A stretch of 64,000 nucleotides of DNA from Candidatus Aegiribacteria sp. (GCA_013138965.1 WTBT01000001.1:82342-146341); one strand, 5' to 3'. Numbered from the stretch's first letter, positions 34,198 to 43,999 are shown. A program made the numbers and translations. The notes: generated from the sequence alone by a model not told the origin.

Positions 34198-35390
34198 ATT
34201 CTCTGTCCAAACTCCATGGAGACTTTTAGAATCTGCAATGTTCCCTCAACATCATGAACCCTCATGATATCCGCACAGTATGAAGATAGTGCAGTTACCG
34301 CGTGCGTACCAGCATCAAGAAGAGAGGGTCTCTCGATTCCTGTCAGCATACCGAGAAAACTCTTTCGAGAGTGTCCGAGAAGAACTCTGCAACCCAGCCA
34401 TTTGAATTCTGCAAGCCTTGATATGAGTTGTATATTATCTTCCAGTTTTTTACCGAAGCCTATGCCCGGATCAACGATAATATGTTTTCCAGATATCCCC
34501 GACTCAACCGCTGCTGTGATTCTCTTCTGAAGAAATGTGTAAACTTCTTCCACCACATCAGTATATTCCGGATTATCCTGCATAGTCTCAGGTTGTCCCC
34601 GCATATGCATCAGAACCACCGGGACATCCGCATTCGCTACTATTTTCGCCATTGCCGGGTCGGACATGGCAGTTACATCGTTTATCATCTCAGCCCCAGC
34701 CGAAAGAACTGTATCCGCAACCTCCGCGCTGGATGTATCAACGGAGATAACAGCCCTGCAGTCAGATGAAAGCCTTTTCACAATGGGAAGCAGCCGTTCA
34801 AGCTGAACGGCAGAAGGTACAGGTTGTGAACCGGGTCTGGTGGACTCCGCCCCGATATCAATTATATCCGCTCCCTGACTCGTCATTAATCTTGCATGTT
34901 CAACCGCCACTTCCGTATCAAGATAGTTCCCTCCATCGCTGAAAGAATCGGAGGTTACATTCAGAATACCCATTATGAGTGGTCGTCCGCTGAAATCAAG
35001 CACTTTACCGCGGGTCAGGATCTTTTCCGACAGACAGGGAGAGCCTTCAAGTGCCGCTCCGAGTTCATGTGCAAGCTCCGGGAGTTCAAACGGCTGTCCG
35101 ATAAGCGACTCGCACCCACGCATTATCTGTTTTGTCGTCCCTACGATCAGCGCCCTGGTCTCACTTGTTCTGCAGGAAACCGTTTTCCTGGATACTATGG
35201 CATCCGCTCCTCCGGAAAGCATGCATTGCTTCAGAATATTCGCCGCAGTTGCGGACATTAACCCTGTGGAAAATACGGTTACTCTGCATTTCCTGGAAAG
35301 CCTGTCCCAGGTAACAGGGTCAGCCCCTATGAAATTCAGTTCTCTACGCCATTGATCATCGGTGGAAATATGAAGTTTCCTGATTCTCAT
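34194..35390 (-). CDS. folP: Dihydropteroate synthase with N-terminal extension
   Basis: A 398-residue protein; residues from about 130 on form the TIM-barrel DHPS: MGILNVTSDSFSDGG, DIIDIGAESTRPGS, AVISVDTSSAEVA, HMRGQPETMQ, DPGIGFGKKLEDNIQLI and GHSRKSFLG. It joins p-aminobenzoate to dihydropterin pyrophosphate. The first about 130 residues (NILKQCMLSGGADAIVSRKT and around) are an additional domain found in many non-proteobacterial FolP proteins. The start overlaps the folE stop by one base. Confidence 0.95.
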   Translation of the reverse strand: MRIRKLHISTDDQWRRELNFIGADPVTWDRLSRKCRVTVFSTGLMSATAANILKQCMLSGGADAIVSRKTVSCRTSETRALIVGTTKQIMRGCESLIGQPFELPELAHELGAALEGSPCLSEKILTRGKVLDFSGRPLIMGILNVTSDSFSDGGNYLDTEVAVEHARLMTSQGADIIDIGAESTRPGSQPVPSAVQLERLLPIVKRLSSDCRAVISVDTSSAEVADTVLSAGAEMINDVTAMSDPAMAKIVANADVPVVLMHMRGQPETMQDNPEYTDVVEEVYTFLQKRITAAVESGISGKHIIVDPGIGFGKKLEDNIQLISRLAEFKWLGCRVLLGHSRKSFLGMLTGIERPSLLDAGTHAVTALSSYCADIMRVHDVEGTLQILKVSMEFGQRI

Positions 35391-35962
35391 CAGGTGACTC
35401 TGATCGCTCTTCCAATTAGGGAAAGCGCTTCTGTCCTTGTTTCAAGTTTTTTTAGATATCCGCGCATGGCTGATGTGACTATCCTTGAATCGCGTTTTTT
35501 GACGCCACGCATTGCAAGGCACATATGCTCAGCTTCCATCACGACCATAACGCCTTTAGCAGATAGTTCGGCCATAAGTCTATCCGCTATTTCGGTTGTA
35601 AGCCTCTCCTGAATTGTCGGCCTGGCCGCCATCGTTTCAACCATCTCAACAATTGATGACAAACCTGCTATGCGATCGTTCGCAGGGAGATAGACAACGT
35701 CACACCTGCCTATATAGGGAAGAAGATGGTGCTCGCACAAAGATGAAAAACTGATATCCTTTACGATGATCATTTCGTTCTGCCCGATGCAGGACATGGT
35801 CTTCGCAGGCTTGATCTCCTCGGAGTTCAGACCCCGGCACAACTCGGCCATTGATCTGGATACGCGGTAAGGAGTCTCCTTCAGCCCTTCTCTGTCAGGA
35901 TTCTCCCCCACTCCCTCCAGCATCAGCCTCACTCCCTTTTCTATTTTCTTCAGATCCATCAT
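35390..35962 (-). CDS. folE: GTP cyclohydrolase I
   Basis: A 190-residue enzyme converting GTP to dihydroneopterin triphosphate, first step of folate synthesis. Zn-binding and active-site motifs: SLCEHHLLPYIGRCDVVYLP, LSSIVEMVETMAARPTIQER and EAEHMCLAMRGVKKRDS. Start ATG 35962 (or 35959) follows AAGAGGAAG and lies inside the 3' end of ftsH, overlapping it by 68 bases in a different frame; the ORF-track start at 36088 is an artefact of that overlap. Confidence 0.95.
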   Translation of the reverse strand: MMDLKKIEKGVRLMLEGVGENPDREGLKETPYRVSRSMAELCRGLNSEEIKPAKTMSCIGQNEMIIVKDISFSSLCEHHLLPYIGRCDVVYLPANDRIAGLSSIVEMVETMAARPTIQERLTTEIADRLMAELSAKGVMVVMEAEHMCLAMRGVKKRDSRIVTSAMRGYLKKLETRTEALSLIGRAIRVT

Positions 35963-37931
35963 TTTCACGAACTTCCTCTTCTTGTTCAGGATTAACGTTG
36001 GAAGATTCGGCTGTTTCCCCAATCTCTGAAATGGGTGGAAGAGAGGGTATAGGACCCATATCAGGGCGTAGATCCCGGAATATGTCATTAATCTCAGCGC
36101 TTGAAATCGTTTCCTTTTCCAGAAGCTGTTCAGCTATTCGCTCTACAATGTCCCGGTTATCATTCAATATTTCAAGAGCAACGCTGTATGCTTCCTCAAT
36201 AATTCTTTTAACCTCTGAATCTATCACTCTCGCAGTATGCTCACTGTAATCCCTGGTTTTGTTGAATTCCCTTCCAAGGAAGATCAAGTCTCCCGATTGT
36301 GAGTGTGTGACGGGGCCGAGTTCCTCGCTCATTCCCCATTCACAGACCATTTTCCTCGCAAGTTCGGTTGCCTTTTCCAGATCATTTCCGGCACCGGTGC
36401 TCAGAGTATCAAGAAAGAGATTTTCAGAAGCCCTGCCCCCCATCAGTGTGGCGAGCATACTGACAAGTTTCTTTTCAGTATAGGTATATCGATCATCGGA
36501 GGGGAGAAAACTGGTCACCCCCATGGCCATTCCCCTGGGAACTATTGTAATTTTGTGTATTGGATCCGTTTCAGGAACGAATATGCCCACCACCCCGTGT
36601 CCGCTTTCATGGTAGGCGGTACACTTCTTCTGATCGGGACTGATAACGATACTCTTACGTTCCAGCCCGAGTATGATACGGTCAATCGCATAGTCGAAAT
36701 CATCCTGTTCGACTTTCTTTGCGCCTCGTCTTGCCGCCCTTAAAGCCGCCTCATTGGCCAGGCTTTCAAGGTCGGCACCGCTGAAACCGGGAGTACTCCT
36801 TGCAACCTTTTCAAGGCTGACCTTCTCATCAACCGGCATTTTGCGTGTGTGCACTTTCAGTATGGCTTCCCGGCCCTTTACATCTGGCATACTCACGACA
36901 ATCCGCCTGTCAAATCTGCCCGGCCTCAGAAGTGCCGGGTCAAGAACATCGGGACGGTTTGTCGCTGCCATTACAATAACCCCGGCATTCTCCTCAAAGC
37001 CGTCCATCTCTACAAGAAGGGCATTGAGGGTCTGTTCCCTTTCATCGTGTCCCCCTCCGAGACCTGCCCCCCTGTGTCTCCCAACCGCATCTATCTCATC
37101 GATGAAAATAATGCAGGGCGCCTTGGATTTACCCTGTACAAAAAGGTCTCTGACCCTGCTGGCTCCTACTCCTACGAACATTTCTACAAAATCGGAGCCG
37201 CTCATTGAATAGAATGGAACCTTTGCTTCTCCTGCAACCGCTTTCGCCAGGAGAGTTTTACCTGTTCCAGGTCTTCCGACCAGAAGTACACCCTTGGGAA
37301 CTTTTCCACCCAAACGACGGAACTTTTCAGGCTTATTGAGGAATTCAATCACTTCAAGCAGTTCGGCTTTTGCCTCGTCTACTCCAGCCACGTCCTCAAA
37401 GGTAATTGAAGGTTTATCGCTGGAAAAGAGTCTGGCTCTGCTTTTACCGAATGAGAACGCCTTGCCGCCGCCTCCAGCCCTTCTCATGAAATAGATAAAG
37501 AAACCGATCAGAAGCAGGAAAGGAATGAAGGAAAGTATCTGTGCAAGCAGTTCATTTGGCTGTTTGGCTGTTACGAGCACATTATGAACAGCCAGTGAAT
37601 CAAGTACCGCGGTATTCTCAAAAGGGATGAAGCTGGTGAACCCGCTGTATTCAACTCCATCCTTAACAACAGGGAAAGTGAATTCCCCTTTAATAAACCC
37701 GCCGGTTTCTATGACGACTGACTCCACTTTGTCACGGCTGATATAATCCATAAGGCCAGAAGTACCGGAGTAGGGTATTTCGATGCTGTCGGTACCAGTA
37801 TCGAAAACCCGAAATACTGTGAACGCAATCAGAGCCATCAGCAGCCACATCGTAAGTGTTTTAACAGAACAGCCTGAAGTTAATGGCTGCAAGGGCATTT
37901 TGCCTGGTTTTCGTTTATTATCCTGGTTCAT
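35895..37931 (-). CDS. ftsH: ATP-dependent zinc metalloprotease FtsH
   Basis: A 678-residue membrane AAA protease. TM1 near residues 26-45 and TM2 near 130-147 ([20 protein letters not shown]) flank the periplasmic domain. AAA motifs: [33 protein letters not shown] and the SRH region ending RPGRFDRRI. The zinc site is HESGH. The last 70 residues are acidic and Ser/Glu rich. FtsH degrades misfolded membrane proteins and regulators such as LpxC. The order tilS-hpt-ftsH-folE-folP is shared by many bacteria. Confidence 0.98.
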   Translation of the reverse strand: MNQDNKRKPGKMPLQPLTSGCSVKTLTMWLLMALIAFTVFRVFDTGTDSIEIPYSGTSGLMDYISRDKVESVVIETGGFIKGEFTFPVVKDGVEYSGFTSFIPFENTAVLDSLAVHNVLVTAKQPNELLAQILSFIPFLLLIGFFIYFMRRAGGGGKAFSFGKSRARLFSSDKPSITFEDVAGVDEAKAELLEVIEFLNKPEKFRRLGGKVPKGVLLVGRPGTGKTLLAKAVAGEAKVPFYSMSGSDFVEMFVGVGASRVRDLFVQGKSKAPCIIFIDEIDAVGRHRGAGLGGGHDEREQTLNALLVEMDGFEENAGVIVMAATNRPDVLDPALLRPGRFDRRIVVSMPDVKGREAILKVHTRKMPVDEKVSLEKVARSTPGFSGADLESLANEAALRAARRGAKKVEQDDFDYAIDRIILGLERKSIVISPDQKKCTAYHESGHGVVGIFVPETDPIHKITIVPRGMAMGVTSFLPSDDRYTYTEKKLVSMLATLMGGRASENLFLDTLSTGAGNDLEKATELARKMVCEWGMSEELGPVTHSQSGDLIFLGREFNKTRDYSEHTARVIDSEVKRIIEEAYSVALEILNDNRDIVERIAEQLLEKETISSAEINDIFRDLRPDMGPIPSLPPISEIGETAESSNVNPEQEEEVRENDGSEENRKGSEADAGGSGGES

Positions 37932-37946
37932 GAAACTCCTGGTTTT

Positions 37947-38474
37947 TCAATCTTTAAGTGTTACGATATCGGGAAGATTGCGACCATATCCCCCCGGGCT
38001 GTCCAGCCCGTATCCGAACACGAACCTGTCAGGAATGCTGAATACGCATCCGTATACTTCCACATCAACCTGCCGTCTGGCTTTTTTATCAAGCAGTACA
38101 ACCGTACGAAGGGAGGCTGGATTTCTTGATTTAATCAGCTTTTGAATATACGCCAGTGTAAGTCCTGTGTCTACAATATCCTCCACCAGCAGGACATCCC
38201 GTCCTGACAGGGGAAGTGTTGTATCAAGAGTAAGACGAACCTCTCCCGATGATCTGGTCTGCTCCCCGTAGCTTGCAGCACCAAGGAATTCGATCTGCAG
38301 ATCAACATCCATATTCCGGATAAGGTCGGCTGCGAACATGAAACCACCCCTGAGAAGTGGTATAACAACGATCCTTCTGCCGGCGTAAATCTCTGTAAGC
38401 TCTGCTCCGAGCTTTCTGATACCTTCCTGAATGTGAGCTGAAGAGATCAGCATGTCCCAGCCATTACTCCTCAA
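37947..38474 (-). CDS. hpt: Hypoxanthine phosphoribosyltransferase
   Basis: 175 residues with the PRPP loop VLLVEDIVDTGLTLAYI, the catalytic neighbourhood VIPLLRGGFMFAADLIRN and the purine-binding RFVFGYGLDSPGG with YGRNLPDI at the end. It salvages hypoxanthine and guanine. It overlaps tilS by four bases and lies 15 bases ahead of ftsH. Confidence 0.96.
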   Translation of the reverse strand: MRSNGWDMLISSAHIQEGIRKLGAELTEIYAGRRIVVIPLLRGGFMFAADLIRNMDVDLQIEFLGAASYGEQTRSSGEVRLTLDTTLPLSGRDVLLVEDIVDTGLTLAYIQKLIKSRNPASLRTVVLLDKKARRQVDVEVYGCVFSIPDRFVFGYGLDSPGGYGRNLPDIVTLKD

Positions 38475-39439
38475 TCTTCTACCTTTCCCGCACTTTTCAA
38501 GGGTTGCAGGATATGGATCCTGCCCCCTTCAGCAGTAATTCTCGCTCCCCCGGGAAGAATATGGTATCCATCCTTTTTCCCCAGAATCCACCTGTCGGTT
38601 TTTTCTAATTCCCGTTTTCCACCCCTGGGTCGACCGCTCACAGCCCAGAGAATTCCCAGCCTTACTGCTCTCGGTAAAATCAAATACATCTCTCTCCGGA
38701 ATGTATCTCCCTCAAGGAGTTCGTCAAGAGAATCATCGATAATACTGTCCGCAATATCCCTCCATTGGGAAAGATTCGCTGAAGATCTGGCTATAGCGCA
38801 TGTGCTTCCCGGTGATATGGATTCAAGAACAGGAATAACCCTGTGACGGATCCTGTTCCTGAGAAATGAATCCTCCTGGTTCGTCGGGTCTTCAATCCAG
38901 TTCTGTCCAATTTCCTCAAGGTATTCGCGAAGTTCTCTACGGGTGAAATCCAGCAACGGCCTGCGAACAGATCCGCGTCCGAAGTAATCCATTCCCCCCA
39001 GCCCCCTGAGTCCGGATCCCTCAAGCAGTCTCATTAAAAGTGTTTCCGCTCTGTCAGATGCCGTATGTCCCGTGGTAATAAGAATTTTCTCCGAAGCGTA
39101 TTCCCTGTAAATTCTAGTCCTTTCGGCACTGAAGTGCCCTTCGGAAGATCCGGACCCGTGTGATGAGATTTCTTCAACATTGCAGCGCAGACCGATTCCT
39201 TCTGCAAGATCCTTTACGAAAACGGCATCTTCACCACTCCGGGGTCTGGCTCGATGATCGATATGGAGGACTGCCAGTTTCCAATGCATGTGATTGGCAA
39301 ACCGGTGAAGAAGCTGCAGCAGTGCAACAGAATCACTCCCGCCCGAAACAGCTGCGAATATATCTGAACCGCAAGGGAGCAGATTCCTGAGTTTAACTGT
39401 CTCAATAAAAGTGTTCTCGAAAGATCGCTGTAAACTCAC
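38471..39439 (-). CDS. tilS: tRNA(Ile)-lysidine synthase
   Basis: PP-loop ATPase that converts cytidine 34 of tRNA-Ile(CAU) to lysidine. AAVSGGSDSVALLQLLHRF is the PP-loop; LHIDHRARPRSGEDAVFVKD, TGHTASDRAETLLMRLLEGS and RPLLDFTRRELREYL are family signatures. The GTG at 39439 is chosen because AAAAGGAG precedes it; the ORF-track ATG at 39502 adds 21 residues without support. About 322 residues, first gene of the operon. The tRNA it modifies is not among those seen here unless the tRNA at 41446 is the Ile type. Confidence 0.95.
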   Translation of the reverse strand: MSLQRSFENTFIETVKLRNLLPCGSDIFAAVSGGSDSVALLQLLHRFANHMHWKLAVLHIDHRARPRSGEDAVFVKDLAEGIGLRCNVEEISSHGSGSSEGHFSAERTRIYREYASEKILITTGHTASDRAETLLMRLLEGSGLRGLGGMDYFGRGSVRRPLLDFTRRELREYLEEIGQNWIEDPTNQEDSFLRNRIRHRVIPVLESISPGSTCAIARSSANLSQWRDIADSIIDDSLDELLEGDTFRREMYLILPRAVRLGILWAVSGRPRGGKRELEKTDRWILGKKDGYHILPGGARITAEGGRIHILQPLKSAGKVED

Positions 39440-39531
39440 ATATTCTCCTTTTAACAGTAATATACATGAACCCTTGAAACAAGGTGGACTTGATGCCTTC
39501 AAAAGATAATAATGCTTTCAGGGGGTAACTG

Positions 39532-41394
39532 ATGCATCAACATAGAGAGAAAAACGCCAGACTCTCCCGGGATCTCGGCATTCCTTCCCTTTTCGCGATC
39601 GCAACAGGCGCGATGATAAGCTCCGGGCTTTTTGTTCTGCCTGCACTGGCTTTTACTGTGGCGGGTCCCGGTGTGATATTCTCTTACCTCATAGCTGGAA
39701 TTATCACCATCCCAAGCATGCTCAGCAAAGCTGAACTTGCGACTGCAATGCCAAGAGCAGGGGGAACCTACTACTTCATCGACAGGTCTCTTGGCCCCCT
39801 GGCCGGAACTCTGTCCGGGCTGGCGGCCTGGTTTTCTCTATCAGTCAAAACAGCTTTCGCGTATGTCGGGCTTGGAATATTCATGGAGTTCCTATCTCCC
39901 GAGATCAATGGAAGACTTTTCGCGATGATAGCCTGTGTTGTCTTTACGGCAGTTAATCTCAGAGGTGTCGGACATGCTGGAAAAACTCAGATAGTACTGG
40001 TTGCCGGGCTTCTCATATCCCTGACTCTGTTTGCAGGGTTCGGCTTAACTAACCTTTCCCCCGGTCACTTCAGACCCATCGCGCCGGGGGGCTTCAATGG
40101 AATTCTGGAAGGGGCAGCTCTGGTGTTTGTAGCTTTCGGGGGTCTGACCAAGGTAACAAGTGTGTCGGAGGAGGTGAAACGACCGGGGCGTGATCTTCCG
40201 GTCAGCATGTTTCTCGCTCTGACCGTGGTAACGATCTTCTACTTCGTATCGGTGCTTATCTGTGTGGGCGTTCTCGACCCTTCCGTTCTCTCTTCAAGCG
40301 GCATGCCCATCTCCGAGGCAGCCAGAGTGATTGCAGGCAAAACAGGCCTGACGGTAATGAGCATTGCAGCCGTACTGGCATTTCTTTCAACAGCCAACGC
40401 GGGAATCATGGCCTCCGCAAGGTTCCCATTCGCGATGAGCAGGGATGATCTGCTTCCTGCCGGCCTTTCCAGAACTTCAAGAAAGAAAGGTGTTCCATGG
40501 GTTTCCCTGATTCTGACAGGTGTGATAATAATCCTTCTTCTCCTGCTTGATTTCACGCATCTGGTGAAGCTTGCGTCAACGATGATGCTTATTCTGTTCC
40601 TGCTTGTTAACATCTCTCTGATAGTAATGCGGGAAAGCCGCATACATACCTACAAACCCGTATTCAGAAGCCCCGGATACCCCTGGATTCAGCTTCTGGG
40701 AATTGCCGGCATGCTTATTCTTCTCGCAAAACTCGGCCAGTCCGCGCTTACAGCCAGCCTGCTGGTCATTGTCGGAGGAACCATCTGGTATTTTGTATAC
40801 TCCAGGAAGAGGACTCAGAGGGAATATGCACTGCTGCATCTTACCGCAAGAATTTTCCCAAGAGAACTGGTTAAAAACGGTCTTGTAAGGGAACTGGCGC
40901 AGGTTCTCAGGGATCGGGATCACATAATCGAAGACAGATTCGATGACCTGGTTTCCAATGCAGTAATACTGGATATCGATAGATCAATTGATATGCAAGA
41001 ATTCTTCAGGATGGCCTCTGAAAATCTGGGGGATTCCCTCTCTCTGGAAAGAAGTAAAATCGATAGACTTCTGATTGAAAGGGAAAGTGATTCTTCAACC
41101 GCTTTGCGGAAAGGCCTTGCCATACCGCATATCATCGTTCCCGGTCCTGGTAGATTCTCCGTCCTTCTGGCCAGATGCAGAGAGGGTGTTGATTTCGGAG
41201 GAGAGAATTCACCGGTAAGGATGATCTTTGTACTTGCGGGTTCAAGGGATGAAAGAACTTTCCATCTTCGCGCGTTGATGGCGATTGCGGAAATTACCAG
41301 TTCCCCCGATTTCGACTCGAAATGGCTGAAATGCCGCAACATAGATGAACTGAGAGATCTTGTACTCCTGACAAAAAGAAGAAGACTGGAATAA
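39532..41394 (+). CDS. APC-family amino acid permease fused to PTS EIIA-type domain
   Basis: A 620-residue protein. The first about 430 residues are an APC transporter with about 12 TM segments, starting SLFAIATGAMISSGLFVLPA (the family's G-A-M-I-G/S-S-G motif). After a linker, residues about 470-615 form an EIIA type-2 (mannitol/fructose) domain, with the phosphorylatable His in LAIPHIIVPGPG and a typical LxxRxEGVDFG-like CREGVDFGGE. A permease with a PTS-type regulatory domain could couple uptake to nitrogen or PTS phosphorylation state. It is transcribed alone and ends before a hairpin. Confidence 0.88.
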   Translation: MHQHREKNARLSRDLGIPSLFAIATGAMISSGLFVLPALAFTVAGPGVIFSYLIAGIITIPSMLSKAELATAMPRAGGTYYFIDRSLGPLAGTLSGLAAWFSLSVKTAFAYVGLGIFMEFLSPEINGRLFAMIACVVFTAVNLRGVGHAGKTQIVLVAGLLISLTLFAGFGLTNLSPGHFRPIAPGGFNGILEGAALVFVAFGGLTKVTSVSEEVKRPGRDLPVSMFLALTVVTIFYFVSVLICVGVLDPSVLSSSGMPISEAARVIAGKTGLTVMSIAAVLAFLSTANAGIMASARFPFAMSRDDLLPAGLSRTSRKKGVPWVSLILTGVIIILLLLLDFTHLVKLASTMMLILFLLVNISLIVMRESRIHTYKPVFRSPGYPWIQLLGIAGMLILLAKLGQSALTASLLVIVGGTIWYFVYSRKRTQREYALLHLTARIFPRELVKNGLVRELAQVLRDRDHIIEDRFDDLVSNAVILDIDRSIDMQEFFRMASENLGDSLSLERSKIDRLLIERESDSSTALRKGLAIPHIIVPGPGRFSVLLARCREGVDFGGENSPVRMIFVLAGSRDERTFHLRALMAIAEITSSPDFDSKWLKCRNIDELRDLVLLTKRRRLE

Positions 41395-41410
41395 TCGAAT
41401 ACCTGAAGAA

Positions 41411-41442
41411 AATTGCCGCAGGCAGTTACACCCGCGGCAAAA
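41411..41442. terminator. Possible terminator after the permease gene
   Basis: TTGCCGC (41413-41419) pairs with GCGGCAA (41434-41440) around a 14-base loop, with AA..TT flanks. It sits 17 bases after the permease stop and 4 bases before the tRNA 3' end, so it could terminate both convergent transcripts. A clear U-run is missing. Confidence 0.45.
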
Positions 41443-41445
41443 TTC

Positions 41446-41521
41446 TGGTAGCGGCGGAGGGACTTGAACCCCCGACCCGCGGATTATGATTCCGCTGCTC
41501 TGCCAACTGAGCTACACCGCC
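41446..41521 (-). tRNA. tRNA-Met (CAT)
   Basis: 76 bases on the minus strand reading GGCGGTGTAGCTCAGTTGGC, with the anticodon stem-loop GCGGA-ATCATAA-TCCGC, the T-arm GGGGGTTCAAGTCCCTC and encoded CCA. Anticodon CAT. Elongator Met is the best reading from the GGCGG acceptor, but a tRNA-Ile2 (lysidine-modified) cannot be fully excluded by eye. G1 pairs with U72 as a wobble. Confidence 0.93.
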
Positions 41522-41565
41522 ATGGACGAGGAAAATAGAGTCACCAGGATGAACTGTCAAGATTG

Positions 41566-43344
41566 TTAATGCTGCTCTTCTTCATTCTGTGCTTTAAGTT
41601 TTTCGATCACATCAACCAGTTCCTCATCACCGAGCCCCTTGCCGCTTTTCTGTATTCTGAAGAGAATAGCGGATACACCAGCCCATTCGATAATACTCAC
41701 ATTAACTGTGTATTCTTTTACCGCTTCAAGAAGATGCTGGAACGCGACCTCCTCACTTTCGCAAACAAAACAGATCAGAGTTGCCACTTTTCTGTCACCC
41801 TCCAATACGTTCCGTGAACATGGATTACCCGATGTCTCCCGGCTCGCGAGATATGATGATATGGAATCGTATACAAGCCTGATATGCTCAGACAGCTCAT
41901 CAACAGAAATACTGGCCCTGAGAAAATCCTCAATATGGTAATAGAAATCTGTTACTACACTGTCAGGGATCTCGTTCAGTTCGGATCTTATCTCTTTCAG
42001 TTGCCTTACATCGTTAAGTCTCATCCCTCTGTCAAAATCTCTGAACTGTCCGAAATTTTCTTCAATAGCAAGTTTAATATCCCTGTAAGCATCTTCCATC
42101 TCCGCAAAGTCTTCCCGATCGATGGTTACATTCAGAATATCCACCCAGATATTCCTGTAGTTGGAAGGGGATCTGAAGGATACCACAGTAAGCCCTTTCA
42201 TAGCGTTAACCGAGCCTACCAGATCTATAATTTTTGTATCGTGAGCATTACTGTCATGCTGATTCGTAACAAGAACAAGTTTCAGCTGAGCCTGGAATGT
42301 TGATGATGAGAATATGGCGAGATATGCTTGATTCATACCTGTTGTCTCACACTCTTTTTTCAGCAGGGGAATCAGAGCTCTGGCGTAATGTTCGCTGCCG
42401 CCGTACTGGTGAATTCTCTTCAATTTTTCAAGTTCATGAGCCACCAGGAGCTTCTTGAGGCTCCTTCTTATAACTATCTGTTCCGCTCTGGTTGCGCTCA
42501 AACCGCTGGGGCCGGTCATCTCTATCCTTATGGAAATAATACCGTCCCGCGTGGTATATCTTCTCTGGTGGCGAATGGAGGCTCCGTACCACGAGTGTGT
42601 AAGCGCGGTTACACAGTTCTGAAATGAAATGTCCCTCTCGAATCCAGCAATGTTAATACCCGTAAGGTCTTCCCTCGTCGTCCTGAGGTTCTTAATGGCG
42701 AACTGGGGTTTTCCAGAACTTGCTCTGACCATGTTAACCAGCTGGAAATTCGTCTTGATTATCCAGGCAAGGTCACTTGCTTTTCTCTCGGCACGGTACT
42801 CATCAGATCTTGATGAAATGAACAAAACGAGTTCTCCCTTTTTCCCGAGAATACCCGCCGGCACCTTCTTATCACTGTACAATACCTCCAGGGCGGTCCG
42901 TACTTCTTCAAATTTCTCAAGCCTTTCAGCTGCCCTTGACAGTAAAGAGACGGTTCCCGCGCTTCCCTGTGCCAGATTGGCAAGAAGATCGGCCATTTTG
43001 CCGGCATCGGAAATGAATTCATCCCGCCGTTTTGAATCCTCGTCCCTGATTCCTGTTATCACGAACCCTCTTCGAATACCATCAGCATTCAGCGCAAAGC
43101 CTTCCAGAAGATCCAGATTCCATCCGGAGTGGTGAAGCTCGCTCAGTACAACAGTTGCCAGCCCCGGCCAATCCACTGCTCCTACTCCAACGAGAACAAG
43201 GTCATCGCCTTCCTTCTGGTTAATGACAACCTTGGTTTCACATGACTTTTCCATATCAAGCAGCTCATTGAAAATAGCCGATCTTCTTTCGGAAGGAATA
43301 ATGCTTCCGGGGCAGCCAACGTGTTTCTTATCCGCTTTGCTCAA
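41566..43344 (-). CDS. Large ACT-domain-containing protein, function unknown
   Basis: 592 residues from a TTG start (43344; GGAG 12 bases ahead). The segment VLVGVGAVDWPGLATVVLSE, then LHHSGWNLDLLEGFAL has the ACT pattern (betaalphabeta with a DxPG-like turn), and IIRIEMTGPSGLSATRAEQI and VISFRSPSNYRNIWVDI-like stretches suggest further ACT-like units. The architecture recalls the long N-terminal regulatory part of large NAD-dependent glutamate dehydrogenases, but no dehydrogenase domain is present. It lies alone between two tRNAs, with the second MITE-like element 53 bases upstream. Confidence 0.6.
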   Translation of the reverse strand: MSKADKKHVGCPGSIIPSERRSAIFNELLDMEKSCETKVVINQKEGDDLVLVGVGAVDWPGLATVVLSELHHSGWNLDLLEGFALNADGIRRGFVITGIRDEDSKRRDEFISDAGKMADLLANLAQGSAGTVSLLSRAAERLEKFEEVRTALEVLYSDKKVPAGILGKKGELVLFISSRSDEYRAERKASDLAWIIKTNFQLVNMVRASSGKPQFAIKNLRTTREDLTGINIAGFERDISFQNCVTALTHSWYGASIRHQRRYTTRDGIISIRIEMTGPSGLSATRAEQIVIRRSLKKLLVAHELEKLKRIHQYGGSEHYARALIPLLKKECETTGMNQAYLAIFSSSTFQAQLKLVLVTNQHDSNAHDTKIIDLVGSVNAMKGLTVVSFRSPSNYRNIWVDILNVTIDREDFAEMEDAYRDIKLAIEENFGQFRDFDRGMRLNDVRQLKEIRSELNEIPDSVVTDFYYHIEDFLRASISVDELSEHIRLVYDSISSYLASRETSGNPCSRNVLEGDRKVATLICFVCESEEVAFQHLLEAVKEYTVNVSIIEWAGVSAILFRIQKSGKGLGDEELVDVIEKLKAQNEEEQH

Positions 43345-43396
43345 GGCGCTTATTCTCCAATCGTAACGGGCTCATGTTTTCAGAGGTGCTGTAGGC

Positions 43397-43524
43397 TGTC
43401 CGAGAATGCGGTATCGGCGTAAGGAACCAGATATTATCATCAAATACACTCAGTACTCTCTTCAGATTTGTAATCATTCTATCTCAGCCATGCGGCTCTT
43501 CTGCTCAATGCCCATTGTCGGACA
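43397..43524. repeat. MITE-like dispersed element, copy 2
   Basis: 128 bp bounded by TGTCCGAGAATG and CATTGTCGGACA (11 of 12 match as inverted repeat). Shares its ends and interior blocks with 7221-7368. Same orientation relative to the downstream minus-strand gene as copy 1. Confidence 0.75.
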
Positions 43525-43567
43525 ACCTCCTTGACAGAAAGCACCAGTCAAACCATATATGCTGCCC

Positions 43568-43586
43568 GGTTGCAGAACCTGCAACC
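43568..43586. other. Perfect 8-bp hairpin upstream of tRNA-Val
   Basis: GGTTGCAG-AAC-CTGCAACC. It lies 12 bases before tRNA-Val. It could be a terminator or a processing signal; no T-run follows on either strand. Confidence 0.4.
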
Positions 43587-43597
43587 ATCATTCTTGT

Positions 43598-43674
43598 GGG
43601 CGAATAACTCAGCTGGCTAGAGTGCCTGCCTTACAAGCAGGATGTCGGGGGTTCAAGTCCCTCTTCGCCCACCA
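43598..43674 (+). tRNA. tRNA-Val (TAC)
   Basis: 77 bases: acceptor GGGCGAA with TTCGCCC, D-arm CTCAGCTGGCTAGAG, anticodon stem-loop CCTGC-CTTACAA-GCAGG (anticodon TAC), T-arm GGGGGTTCAAGTCCCTC, and encoded ACCA. All stems pair. Confidence 0.96.
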
Positions 43675-43780
43675 TCCACAATTACAGGCCTTACAATATT
43701 TCTTCATCATAGTATCGAGGTCATGGTTTTAACTGTGAAACTCCATGAATGCTCCGCAACCAACGACATCTCCTGATCAG

Positions 43781-43999
43781 TTATCCGAACCCGGTAACGG
43801 ATCCAGAGGCAAGTACGGATACTGTAGTAAAATCACCGAATCCAGTTGAATCGGTAAACACTGACCAGGAATATCCTCCGGGGGGAATCGTGATAACCAG
43901 ATTGTCATTGTATGGCTGCGCTGAGAGTGTGCCAGCTGCAAAAATAAAAACGAAAAATGCAGCAGGCAAGGTGGGAAATATGCAAAATCTGTTATTCAA
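43781..43999 (-). CDS. Small secreted protein or 5' remnant of a larger exported protein
   Basis: 72 residues with a plausible signal peptide (MNNRFCIFPTLPAAFFVFIF, then AAGTLSAQP with a signal peptidase I site) followed by a short beta-rich stretch VITIPPGGYSWSVFTDSTGF. The exported proteins nearby are much longer, so this may be only the truncated 5' end of such a gene. No partner or domain is recognised. 43675-43780 between it and tRNA-Val shows nothing. Confidence 0.45.
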   Translation of the reverse strand: MNNRFCIFPTLPAAFFVFIFAAGTLSAQPYNDNLVITIPPGGYSWSVFTDSTGFGDFTTVSVLASGSVTGFG

